A stretch of 64,000 nucleotides of DNA from Membranipora membranacea (lineage: Eukaryota > Bryozoa > Gymnolaemata > Cheilostomatida > Membraniporidae), in assembly GCA_914767715.1 (NCBI GenBank), contig OU612065.1, positions 16,182,001-16,246,000 on the forward strand, read 5' to 3'. How positions within the stretch are numbered: the first letter of the stretch is position 1; every line of letters begins with the position of its first letter. A model generated the notes under the pieces. That model saw only the letters and a program-made list of their open reading frames with translations. It was not told the origin of the DNA and ran no database searches. Position numbers and translations under genes: made by a program. Shown in pieces: positions 22,396 to 34,100 of this stretch.

Positions 22396-22902
22396 ATCTC
22401 TTTGATGATGAATTGTTGGGCCCCATGTGTACCGAAGGATAGTGTGTGTTGCAGAAATTGCAGCCAAATATTGTGCCGCAAATTCTATGGGATATGGCAA
22501 ATTAATTGACTCTCTAAAGTTGACCAACTTTATGTCTTGGCTAGAAGGGTTTTGACTGGTCTTGACTGATGCTATTACTGGGGTCATGAAGGCTAGCATG
22601 ATTGAACATAGTGTAGGAAAATTCTGTTCATGAGTTCATGAGTATGCAGTTTAGCATAAAAATACAATCTTTTTCAGCGCTAAGACACTGAAAAAGTGAC
22701 ATCTGAGGCAAGGCCATTTCTAGAACAGTCATAATGATTATCTTTGTATTGGATACTTTTTTACATCATGTTTATAGCTTTCAACATGATACCGACACAT
22801 TTGGCAACATATTACAATGCCTAGTTTTTCTTTTTAATCACAACAAGATATGTTTTCCACTTACAAGGATATATCCTTACTCTGCGTTGCAGTGTAACCA
22901 AA

Positions 22903-24003
22903 TTTTCTTTTGAGCAGCACCAATGCCATTGACTGTCTGAATGTATCATTTTTAAACAATTAGACGCTGGTATATGGTTTGAAGCAGTGAGGTCACAAAA
23001 CCTTCTGATAGAATATAGGTATGGGGCAGGAGGACTCAACCACCTACCCAACCAATAGGTCTAATGATTGATATCCTTAATTTAAAATACCCTTCCAATG
23101 CATGCGCACAGTCTATTATTCATATACCCGCTATCTGTACAAGGATCACTGCTATGAGCCACAAATATGAAACATGAACATTATTGCAGCAGCCAATACA
23201 ATGATGTTTTACCATGTTTTTCTTTCGAGCAGCATCAAGACATAAAATTGTCTGAGAGCTTCAATTTATATACCATTTGATTTCATTTTGCCTGTAGATT
23301 AAGCTCATGTGTTTTTTGAAGCTGTCGGATTATTTATCAGTAATTTCCAAGGTCAAAAAACCTTTCTTGTAAAAAAACAATTCTAATTGCATTTTCTTTT
23401 GGAAAGCAGCAGCATGGCCATCGGCTGTCTGACAGAATCATCTAATATACCACTAGATGTGTACAAATTACGCCCGTTTAAGTTTAGAAGCAATATTTTG
23501 ACAGTATGACAGTATTTTCAAGGCCAAATATTCATTATCTTTTATAACTGCCACGCAATGTAGTTATGACCGGCAGACGCGATGAATCTTAGTTCTCAAA
23601 AATAAATAGCATCATGTTTCAGATCACCAGTGGGAAGTTTCGACTGGTTAAATTTTTCTCTGCTCAGCCTTTGGCCTTTGTCCAAAGCATAAATTTGATA
23701 TAAAACAAGACCTGTACTTGATTTGATCTAGCAACCCCAAGTTTCTAGCCCAGCACTCTACCATCGACTTATACATTTGATATGATCGTGGGGTAGTACC
23801 TATGGATTCGTGTACTGAAGCATGCGCTACATTACATAATGTCTTTTGGCTGTTTTCTATTCTAAATAAGGATTATGCTAAGAGGTCAATTAATCTAACA
23901 TTGGCATTTTTGTGCTCAGCTTAAAGGTGGAAAAGAAAAAATCTGATGTGTAACTATAACCACATTTTCTTTTGAGCAGCCGCAAGGGATAAAATTGTCT
24001 GAC
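22903..24003 (+). repeat. Four dispersed copies of a TTTTCTTTTGAGCAGC motif block
   Basis: Blocks at 22903-22940, 23217-23255, 23392-23432 and 23964-24003 each read roughly TTTTCTTTTGAGCAGC, then CAA or CA, then 12-14 nt, then TGTCTGA. Some share flanking GGTCAAAAAACC. They look like remnants of an old tandem array or a repeat family. No gene is seen in the rest of the interval. Confidence 0.55.
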
Positions 24004-25100
24004 AACCCCAGTTTTTAAACTGTTGGACTCAAGATTGTGTGAAAATTTAGCTAATATCATTTTTTTCGAAGTGGTGATGTATGAAAATGATCTTATACGG
24101 TCAAAAAACCATTCTCTTAAAAAACTGCTGCCTTAATAATAATATGGAGCCGAGGCAAAGGTCCTCAAGAAAAAACAAGCACCAGGTTCAGACCATCATC
24201 TATCACTATGTGGGGTTTTAGCCTCCTAGCTGGAATATTAGTCTGTACTCTTTCAACTCAAAGATTTGGTCAATGGTTTTTCATTGTTTTCAGCTCAGGT
24301 ATGCCTTTCATCGTGAACTAATTTTCCGGAGGAGGTAATCGAGAGTTGACCGAGCAACCTACCTTGTTGAAGGGGAGAATTGTTATAATGGAAATATCTA
24401 AAATACAACACCAATTGCCGCAGAGAGAGTGTTGGTCATAGTGTTAGTTAGAAAAGCAATTGAATTTCCAACATGCTATATTATGGACAGGCCTGGAAAT
24501 CTAATATAAATGGAATGACATCGACAGATGTTGAACAAACTGGTAGGGACATCGAACACATCTTGATAAGGAGGACAGTAACGGACATAGAAACTTGCCA
24601 ATAAAGCCCGATGGATGGACATGTATGGACATTGGACAAACACGGACGGACACTGTGTCGCTTGACTTCTGGTGACTGCTGAGATGGCTTGTTTGGCTGT
24701 AAAAGTATTTGATGAAATCAGCCACTTGTACACTTGTGCTCTGGAAGAATTAAATCAAAGCAACCCACTACTGCTGAAAACAACTCAAAGCTCCATTTAC
24801 GAAGCTGTTTTTACAATGTTGGATGGAAGTGAATATTTTTAATATATTTGACTCAACCACTTCAAATCAAAAAAGAATTGTAATTGTGATTGTAAAATGT
24901 GAACGGCTTAGCTTGTAAACAAGGCTATGCAGGGAAAACTGTGTGGTGAAAAATTTTCTTGTTGAGAAAACGCAGAGTGGTAAATATTCTTGTTGGGTAA
25001 GTGGTCGGTGGGAATTTGTCTTGCAGGTTCAAATCCCCGGTCACTACCCATCCTAATCCTGCTAATCTTCTTACTGACATGTCAGGAGTTTGTTTGTAGC
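24004..25100. other. Intergenic stretch with possible SINE relic near 24985-25040
   Basis: A B-box-like GGTTCAAATCCCCGG (about 25025-25040) preceded by GGGTAAGTGG suggests a tRNA-derived repeat just upstream of sulfotransferase copy B. GGACA-rich sequence lies at 24480-24660. No gene. Confidence 0.35.
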
Positions 25101-25315
25101 TGTAGGGGATTAAAGCTCTGACCAATCACAGCCATAAACTAGTTTCACTTGAGCAATAGAGATGGACTTGGATACCAACTCATCCAACCTCATACAGTAC
25201 ATGAGAGTTGAGAGCTTCCCTGGTAATGCTCTGGGACTATATATATATATATAATAGCATCAACTCATAGTAATACCAATAAATTAAAGTTTATTTGCAG
25301 TCGCGCTGGGATAAA
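25101..25315 (+). promoter_or_regulatory. Upstream region of sulfotransferase copy B, CCAAT box and near-ATG splice acceptor
   Basis: Counterpart of 6931-7185: CTCTGACCAATCACAG with CCAAT at 25122-25126, AGCTTCCCTGGTAATGCTC, and a TTTATTTGCAG acceptor at 25291-25300, 15 nt before the ATG. Spacing from CCAAT to acceptor is shorter than in copy A (about 180 versus 215 bp). Confidence 0.45.
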
Positions 25316-28300
25316 ATGCTATCATCAAGATACTGTATCTGGCTTCTCTTTGGAATCGCTGTTATTATCTTGTGTAATGTGTTGTTTACCTGGAGGCAAT
25401 CGCTAGGTAGGTAGAACTGAGATCTAACATGATAACTACTGGTAACATCTCATTCTTTATCAGCGAATAACAGTGCTACAAAAATACATAATATTGGCGC
25501 AAAGATTTTGATTTGATTCATTAGAATCATTGCAGATGATCTAGAATTCATACCAGTACCCATAGCAATTTGAAGGCACAGAGAGAATAAATTACGTCCA
25601 AACAAACACTAACAGATAATCTGCACAAATTTTCAGACTTTCAGGTTTTGTGCTAAAACTATTAGCTGTTACACTTTAGAGATTGTTGTAAGATATATCA
25701 GCAGTGGACGGAGGCAACACCAAAATGTCAGATACATAGTTGAGCTTCCACCAAGAATTAAAGGCGGTAAGTCATCAATATCACGTCTCAGATAGTACTT
25801 GACATTCAGATTGTCTTCAATTCTACCTCATTGTGATAGCCTTGTCATGTATGTATACTAGGATTAATATTAAAGCATGAAAATGAACACCAGTTGCAGG
25901 GAAGCATAACTCAATACCGATGTTTCATTTCAACAAGGCTGATGCGCCAAAGGTTATCTGTTAGGATTTAATAGGACCATGAGGATTTTCGCATGACAAA
26001 TATTTTATCTAAGTTCTGTTAATCATTATACAGCTGGGTGATGCCTCATTGACTTAGTAGGTCAGTAATTCTTTTAGCTATAGGCACTTATATCATTTAG
26101 GTAGAAACTCATTATTGAGATAGTAGATGGTATTAAATGAACACAAATGAGTTCGAGATTCAGATGAAAACAAAGTTAAAATGTATCTTTTGGCTATTTA
26201 CATACCTGTTGGAATCAGTCAAATTTTGCAATTAGAATCATTAATTAACTCTTCTTGTCACAGGATATTCTTTAAGATAAGCCGGGTGGACACGGATGAA
26301 GCTTGTTTGGCGTTTTGGCATGGAATAAACCCTCTAGAAATATTTCAAGCGTTGTTTTCACACAAACACACGCGCATCCTATTACTTTATTAAAATAATT
26401 AATTTTTTAGGACCTGACGGCGATCCTCTGTCTGAGTATTCCTATAGGAGACTTGTCAGAGGAGACCCTATAAATAGACTGGTGGCATGTCCAGACTCGA
26501 TCGGTGCTAATCATTCATGTCAAATAGGCTACAAGCCAGACTATGAGGGTGCAACTCCAGAAGGTCTCAAACGCGTTCTCTCGGAAAGGATAAACTTAAT
26601 ACGGTTGGTTGTTCTGCCTTTGTACACCTTACATATCAACAAGCATTACAGTTACCAGTGAAACTTAGTTTGATCATGTTGTCAAACTCTACATTAGTTT
26701 TTTCGCACAATACAGAAGCAGTTTGGCATTCTGCAAACATTTAACTAAGTGTTTACCTAAAAGATAAGAGAAAATACTCTACAACATAAAATAAAGATGT
26801 GTTACAAGCATTGTTAATTCAGCATCAAATATAAACATATTTGTGTATGTCATAATTGCGTTGTCTGGCAGATGTATCTTTGTGCGGATAAGATGATGAC
26901 TTGAATTTCTATTTCATACCTTTGTCATGAATATTTCCATGATGTTTAGGTAAATACATGAATTAAATGCTTATGCTGGAAGTGACTTAGATGGATGAGT
27001 ATCACCTTTTTGCAGGTTAAAGTGTGCACGATATTATCCTCATCTTTGGAATGCTTCACTATCGCACTATGGATCTAACCAAAACCCTATGACGATGTCA
27101 AATATAACGATGTCAAATATGACGATGCCAAATATAACCAAGATTTCACTCAGGTGGTCTGGGGCGCCAAAGGTAAAGCTGAAAATGGCTAGTAGAGGTG
27201 GAGTCGCATTAGAAAAATCAAACCTCAAAGAACGACATTGTAACCGATAGTCTGAAAATTCAATCCATATTATCTCCTTCTTGCATATGTGTGAATCTGA
27301 AGTGTATAGCTTACAGATAGTAAACCTGTGGCTTTTCGAAACGAGTAAGAATTGCGTATTAGTCCGGTGGCAGCCCCCTCCCATCTTGTCACTTCCATTT
27401 AAAAATTTATGTGGATAGGGCTTTTGAAGTTGTTTCTGGTAGAGCTTTTCATGCTGATGGCAATGGTATGATATTGTACCTTAATCTAAGTTGCACAATA
27501 GGCGGCTTGTTACCAAAAATGCTGCCGGCTAAAGAGAAAGTGATAAAAAAATGCTGATATGGTCTTTAAACATCCAAAATGTAATAATTAGTGGATCTAC
27601 AAGTTTTCATTGGACTGCTGTCATTAATAGCCGAGATGCGGCCAACAACAGTTGCAATAACCCCCTTATGTCACCTGTATATAACCATCATTAAAACGAA
27701 AGCACTTTTTCAATTTTGCTGGCGCCTTGAACACTGGCTTTGGACGTTCTTAGAGATCTAATTTTTTTATGGTGACCTTGACGAAAGCACCATTGATATG
27801 AATTTAATATAATATAATCTAATATAATCTATTACAATCCAGTATAATCTAACATAATCTAATATTATATTAGATTAATATAGCTTAATTATATATTAGA
27901 TTAGTTAGCTTACAATATAATATATATCAGTAAGTCTTATTAAAGACTACGGAAGGACCACAGCAATATATGGTCTGGCAGCTAGTTCTGCAGTAATTAT
28001 GAAATATTTTATCATTTAGAAAATTCAGAGCACTTCTGGGTAAAAATTATGTGTAGTGTTAGGGATTGTCCTTCCTTCTCATCTAAGAGCTATGAAGTAT
28101 TTATGCGCCCTAGTGCTGTGCCAACCTAATAAGCTAATACTTCTATCTACTTGAGACAACTGTAAAAATTATTAAATGAAGTTATCTACTGTTGTAAAAT
28201 GTCTCCTGACAATGGAACTATATTTATTTTGAACTTATGTGGGAAAGAATGGCAATTATATGTATTTTGAAGTGAAAGCTTATTATGTTGGCACAGCACT

Positions 28301-30446
28301 AGGGCGCATAAATACCTCATAGCTCTTAGATGAGAAGGGAGGACAATTCCTAACACAACACATAATTTTTACCCACAAGTGCTCTGGATTTTCTAAATGT
28401 GAAAATATTTCATTATTGCTGCAGAACTAGCTGCCAGACTATCTAGTGCTGTGGTCCTTCTGAAGTCTTTAATGACTTCTTATTTAGTTATAACTAAGTA
28501 GCCTTGCCATGCGGCCTCTTTATTTTGTGTTGAACAAAAAACAAAAAAAGTGGCCGCTTGACAAGGCTTATCATTGAGTCAAACTGAAAATAAACTCTAG
28601 GAGTTACAATGCCATATTACCTTCAATTTACATGCCTTGGGCTGGTTGAGGATAAAATGCCTCTATTGACCAATGTACAGTTATACTGTACTATACATGA
28701 CCTACCAACCTATTTAACTTAGATGGGCAGGAGAACTATAAACTTTGATTTAGGATTAGATTAGAATAGTACATTTTATTTCACAGAGAATGATGACAAA
28801 CGTCAATCTGAGTGTTGCATTTTGCTGGATACCAAAGATGGGATCAACATTCATGCATAGTTGTTGGGAAGCATTGAGTAGCGCCAAAATGAAAACGCCT
28901 GGCAGAACAGAGATACCGATTACGGATTACTATTACAGATTACAAGAATTCTGGAAAGCTGAGGTATGTTCTTTCAAGATGCGAGTCAAATTAGTTTATG
29001 GGTGTATGAGGTACTTGTAAGAGGGTGTCATAGAACACAGTTCTTATCATTATAATCTTAGCTTCCCTGGAATAGGAGTTATTCCAACATGAAATTTGTC
29101 ATCACTAATGATGTGCTCAATAACACTGTCCCTTTTCCAAGGGAAAGCAACTTGATAAAAATTGTTTATTTTTAAAGGCCTGGTATATCGCCTATTAGGC
29201 TGACAAAAGGTCTCCCGAAACCTCTGATGGTCTAAGCCATTATATCTGCATTGCCCCTATTTACAGCTGAATCCTTTGTAAACTTATCTTAGCTTCTTGT
29301 AGTTGGAGAAACATACGCTCCTCAGATACAGCCTCCCCTATACAATCAGTCGTAGTCCATGGGAAAGACTAGTAAGCGTCTATCGTGAAAAGTGTGTCCA
29401 AGAAGATCTTGTATGTAAGTCAACTGAGCAGCCGTGTACTAATTCTGATTGGTAATAGCTCCAGGTTCCGTATTACTGATTATTTTACACCAGTGATGAA
29501 AACCCAGCAACAAATATTTTGGGTGTCAAGATATAGAAAATTTGCCACAATATACATTCTCATGTTAGCTATGGTGACAAAATTCACAATATGGTTTTGA
29601 CAATGAAAACCAAACATTTCCGGGCGAAGGCATATAAGTCAGTTTGCACGTTTGCACAGCATTGATTTTGTTGTCATTTTACTAATATAAACTGGACAAG
29701 AAAATGTATATGGTGAATTGACATGATATCGATGTCAAGCGTGGACGTTGTGGGTATGTTTGGCATTGCTAGACTATGTAGGTTCCATCATAACTGTCCA
29801 ATTTTTAGACAGGTGTAAGCTGAATTTTGGAGCAAACTGTTTTGGCAAAAAGAATCACGTAGAATTTGTTGATTTCCTCGAATGTGTGACCAGTGAAATG
29901 TCGCAAGAAAAGTCAGAGTTTTTTGGTCATGTGGAGACAAGTTACAGCAGATGTGGTATTTGTGATTATCCGTACAAGTATGTTGGTAAGTTAGGTAGCA
30001 TAAACTATATCCCACATTCGTTTATGATTACATTTATATTTGTATATATATAAGTGTATGTCTATATATGTATATGATTTATTCATGTATATGGATATTA
30101 TTTGCAAATTAGCACAAAGAACTCTATCAATCATCAAATATGTATGATATTCCGTTGGACATTATCTGAAACTCATAATGATAAAAGTCTTTCATTTACA
30201 GTGCTGATGGAAAATTTTGTGAATGAAACAGAGTACATATTCAAGCAGGCCGGTGTAGAAAATCCGAGGAAGGTGATGGAAACAGTTAGAAATAAAACCA
30301 TCAGACCGATTGAAGAGGAGAATAAAGACCTGACCTATTCTGACATGTGGAGACAAATATCTCCAAAGATGATAGATAAAGTCAGATTTCTCTACAGATA
30401 TGAGTTGATGTTATATGATTACCCAGAGACACCATTTGTTATATAA
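25316..30446 (+). CDS. Carbohydrate sulfotransferase, copy B (8 exons, 412 aa)
   Basis: Coding exons: 25316-25406, 25680-25766, 26411-26603, 27016-27172, 28787-28963, 29303-29414, 29809-29985, 30202-30446. They total 1239 nt and close in frame. This is the same Golgi PAPS-dependent family as copy A: signal anchor at about residues 7-25, 5'-PSB loop WIPKMGSTF (190-198, K193), 3'-PSB RSPWERLVS (252-260) and the same C-terminus. It differs from A by 12 codons: ten come from two extra 15-bp units in exon 4, which raise the NxT sequons there from one to three, and two from exon 5. Parts of exons 3, 4, 7 and 8 are almost identical to A, while neighbouring introns have diverged. Both active-site motifs are intact, so it is probably functional. 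Confidence 0.9.
27092..27136 (+). repeat. In-frame 15-bp repeat x3 in exon 4 of copy B
   Basis: Units ACGATGTCAAATATA, ACGATGTCAAATATG and ACGATGCCAAATATA encode TMSNI, TMSNM and TMPNI. Together with the next T each gives an N-x-T sequon. Copy A has a single unit. Confidence 0.9.
27932..28478. mobile_element. Fold-back element with about 200-bp inverted arms
   Basis: Left arm 27932-28135 and right arm 28277-28478 are inverted copies (GGAAGGACCACAG with CTGTGGTCCTTC, and GCACTAGGGCGCAT with ATGCGCCCTAGTGC), separated by about 141 bp. It lies in intron 4 of sulfotransferase copy B and has no coding content. The matching intron of copy A lacks it. Confidence 0.85.
28500..28569. repeat. Short palindromic repeat, AGCCTTG family (copy 2)
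   Basis: AGCCTTGCCATGCGGCC on the left pairs with GGCCGCTTGACAAGGCT on the right around an A/T-rich loop. It lies directly after the fold-back element. The right half resembles copies at 4131-4168 and 47565-47594. Confidence 0.75.
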
Positions 30447-30888
30447 GACAGAAGCGAGCTAAGTACAGTTTGACTTAACTACACAGAAAATCTTATCATA
30501 AACTAACCAGCCATGATGCTGATGGGTGAGCCAGTATCTTCTGTCATAATCAAGATTATCATTGTCATTATCATTATCATTGCGGTTTTTTTCTGATTTC
30601 CAAGGCAAAACCTTTCGATGAGAAATTCTTATTTCCAGACAGGACGCGCAAGTTGTGCTAAGTTGTTCTGCAGATTTAAACACTTTTTTGATAATTCATT
30701 AATTATCAATATTTTAAAACTTTTTTAAAAATTTATAACAATTTTGAATACCCATATTGAATTCCACTAAGTATCAAGTTTGATCTTTTTTTCCATCAAT
30801 ATTCATAAGGTGAAGTAGCAAAATCACCTTTAAATAACAGCGTAAGCCACAGTATTTCTTGGTATCAGGTCATTGTATTTACAAAGTG
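30447..30888. other. Region between converging genes
   Basis: 3' flank of sulfotransferase copy B (+), converging on the 3' end of RRN3 (-). AT-rich, with a GATAATGATAATGA-type microsatellite on the minus strand near 30550-30580. No gene. Confidence 0.5.
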
Positions 30889-30894
30889 TTTATT
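30889..30894 (-). other. Candidate poly(A) signal of RRN3
   Basis: AATAAA on the minus strand about 280 nt downstream of the RRN3 stop codon. It is the nearest canonical hexamer seen. Confidence 0.35.
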
Positions 30895-31176
30895 GGTCAG
30901 AGTATTCTCTACAAAGCTAGCGCAGTAAATTACATCATTAAATTGGATTGCAAACTTAACACGTTTGACTTTTCCTGGATTAATAACTAAGGATCTGGTT
31001 TGATACAACAGATATTGCATAAGTGAGAAACACAAAGAATGATCAACGTTACAAAAAAAAATTGCTGGCAACAGAATAAATACAGATTGGAAGTATATAT
31101 ATAGTACAATGCTTGTGGAAATTGCACATTTTGTATGTGATAAAATAAAAATAAAGGGTTATATCAACAAACCACA

Positions 31177-34100
31177 CTACCGTGGTGGATGCAGATGAGA
31201 TGTCATATTAAAACCAGGAGAAACAGAACCGAGGAAAGCATCAGCAGTCGGTGACTTAATGTAAGATGTACTCATTGCATTCTCATCGTTACGAACAAAG
31301 TCATCTTCAGCATCATCCATCTGGTAAAAGACAGACGATTCCAGTCACTACTTGTAAAATGCAAAAGCCAAGAAGTAATTTAAACTTTAGGTCGGATTGT
31401 ACTGGGTGAGCCTAGGTTAAAACCAATTATACATTGGCTGGCGTCACCCAGCTAATGCCTGACACAACTGTCTCTTAACACCAGGAGAAACAGACCCGAG
31501 GAAAGCATGGGCAGTCGATTTATCTCTTACCACCAGTTGCCATGATCTATTTAGATTTTCAAAAATTTATCAGCGATATTGATAGAGGACCAGTGTCACA
31601 TTTTAGTGGTCTAGATCCCTGACCTTGCCACATCACATACTGCAGGGTCAAGGTAAAGTAAAACCATGCATGAGAAAGCAGCGTGATAAGTGCTAAGTGC
31701 TTTTGCGTGCTTTGATGAAATGGCTGCGAATAGTCTTCCCTTTTGTGTAGTAGGACAACTTTAAAATCTTTACAAATAAAGCCAAGGAAGCCCAAAAATG
31801 ACTTTTTTTTCCAGACAGATAAGGTAAGCCCTTCTCCATTACTATTCTAACACAATGATAATACAAAATAAAATGCCTCCGCCTGAAAACAAGCCACAAG
31901 TGAAGACAGATCTTATATAACTGGGCCCATAATCCAGGATTTCAAGTTCTTTATATACCAGAAGCTTCACTTATCTTATCTACTCCAAATTTCATTTTTT
32001 CACTACGATCAAATAAAATTTCCTTTTGGATATGCTTTCCCCGTCAAAACTATTCTCAATCTCAGTAGTTTCCAAGACATCTGTTGAGATTCAAGAATTG
32101 TGTGAAAAGTCTGGTGGGGACATTTTGTTTGAGAAGTAAATCTCAGAGACAAGACTTTCTGCAGTCACAAAACCATCAGGTAAACTCATATTTTTTAGCC
32201 TAAATACCACAATGTCATCACCACAAACGCCATCCCCACATTACCATCGACATTAAATTTAGCGCAATCAAATCGAACTCTGTAATGTTAGTCCATTGAT
32301 ACTTTAAGGTCACACGGCGTCAACCCCTTGTGGTAGCATTATAACTCACCATTATCTTACAAGCAGTTACTTCTACTATTGCATTGCCTTCAAATGTCCT
32401 GTACATGCTGGCTATCATACTTTCGGACCTGTAAATTCGAGTGAGATGGAGGTTAATACTACTGTTAAATCAGGTACTGACAAAACAAAGGTATAATAGT
32501 GATAGAGGGCTGTCTAAAATATTCTTACATTGATCTGTGAGCAAAAGACATTATGTGGGTATATTCAAATAATTGATGCTGTGAAGGATAGGATCTCGCT
32601 AGATTGAGGACTTCCGCTTATCATTGGATAGTCAAATCCCCTAACCGGCAGGTCTTATATATGTTGATCAATACCTTGACACATGGCAAATTTGAAATTT
32701 ACAACATAGATAACTGACAACAGCTTATAGAACTGTTATGAGTGGTCCACCATGAAGTTGGTTCCTGCAGTATTTTTATTTCATGGTAAAAGGTAATGCG
32801 ATAGGTGATATGCATGTAGTACTTTGTATGATTCATTGCATTACCGTAGTTGTCCTCTCACAGAAAAAACAAACTCCAACTCTATACTGGTGCTCACAGT
32901 GACTTTTATTTAATTTATATAATATCATGATAACCTCATATGTATGAGATAATCAGAATTTATACTGCTCACTTGAGGGCACTGATGATAACAGCTTAGT
33001 TTATATTTCAGGATACTCAACTTTGACCATTTAATGGACTTTATATTGTCATTGAAGTCTTATGATGGAGTGATAAGGAACTTTTTTGATATAGCTCAAT
33101 TTTGCTCATTTACCAATCACTCAAGGAAGTAAGAATGTACAGTTAATCATTATTTGTCACTAGTCATAGTCTCTGGTTTAATATAGCTGGCTGCTGTAGA
33201 CAGATCTAAAGAGTCGATCATGGATTTATCGCCTGCCACCTTAACCAAGCAGAACACAACTAGCATCCTAGGTTTGTGCATTGACATAATGTTACATCTC
33301 TTCAGTTTTCTTGACAAAAGATCGCTAGGTAGATGTGCTATAGTATGCAGGAGCTGGAGAGCAGCCGCTTATTACCCATCATTGTGGGCTAACTGTCTGT
33401 TAGAGCTTCCAGTGACAGGACTCAGCCAACTGGCAGGTTTGAGTCTCAAAGATCGTAGTGTATCAGCTGTCTCTATCAAGCAAGATTGGCTTCGGCTTGT
33501 GCCGACAACATGGGGTAGTAGATACCCCTACGACCACGACTCTAAGATAATCGAATTGTACAGAGAAAAGTTTGCCAAGTGCGAGGCCCAGCTTACACAA
33601 TTAGTGAGATGCTGTATAGAAAGTATTGGGGTTGATACCATTGTAATCATGGATACTCCAATACAGCTTAGTGTAGGAACCAGACTTTGCGGAGTTAAAT
33701 GTCTGGGGCTGATTGATCTTGACATTGATCAAGAACAGTTTATAAGCATTCTAAGTACGATGGATAGCTTGGATCATCTGTATATTAACAACAAGAATCG
33801 ATTAGCTAGCAGTGAAATTTTGTTCCGTAAGAAAGACAAGCGGCGATTCAATTGTTTTCAGGCTTTCCAGGCAATTATTGCCACCAAACCCAGATTGCGA
33901 TGTTTGGAACTGGTGAGCATCGCGTGGAGTATTTATTTTCAAAATCGTAATATTTTCAATTTCGGTGAATCACCAAAGCTGCAGTCACTGACAATGAAAG
34001 ACACCATGATTCTAACTGATGACATGTTAATTCAAGTAGCACACAAACTGCCCCAACTGAAACACCTACACTTCTTGTATAGCCAAAGTTATTTAATTAT

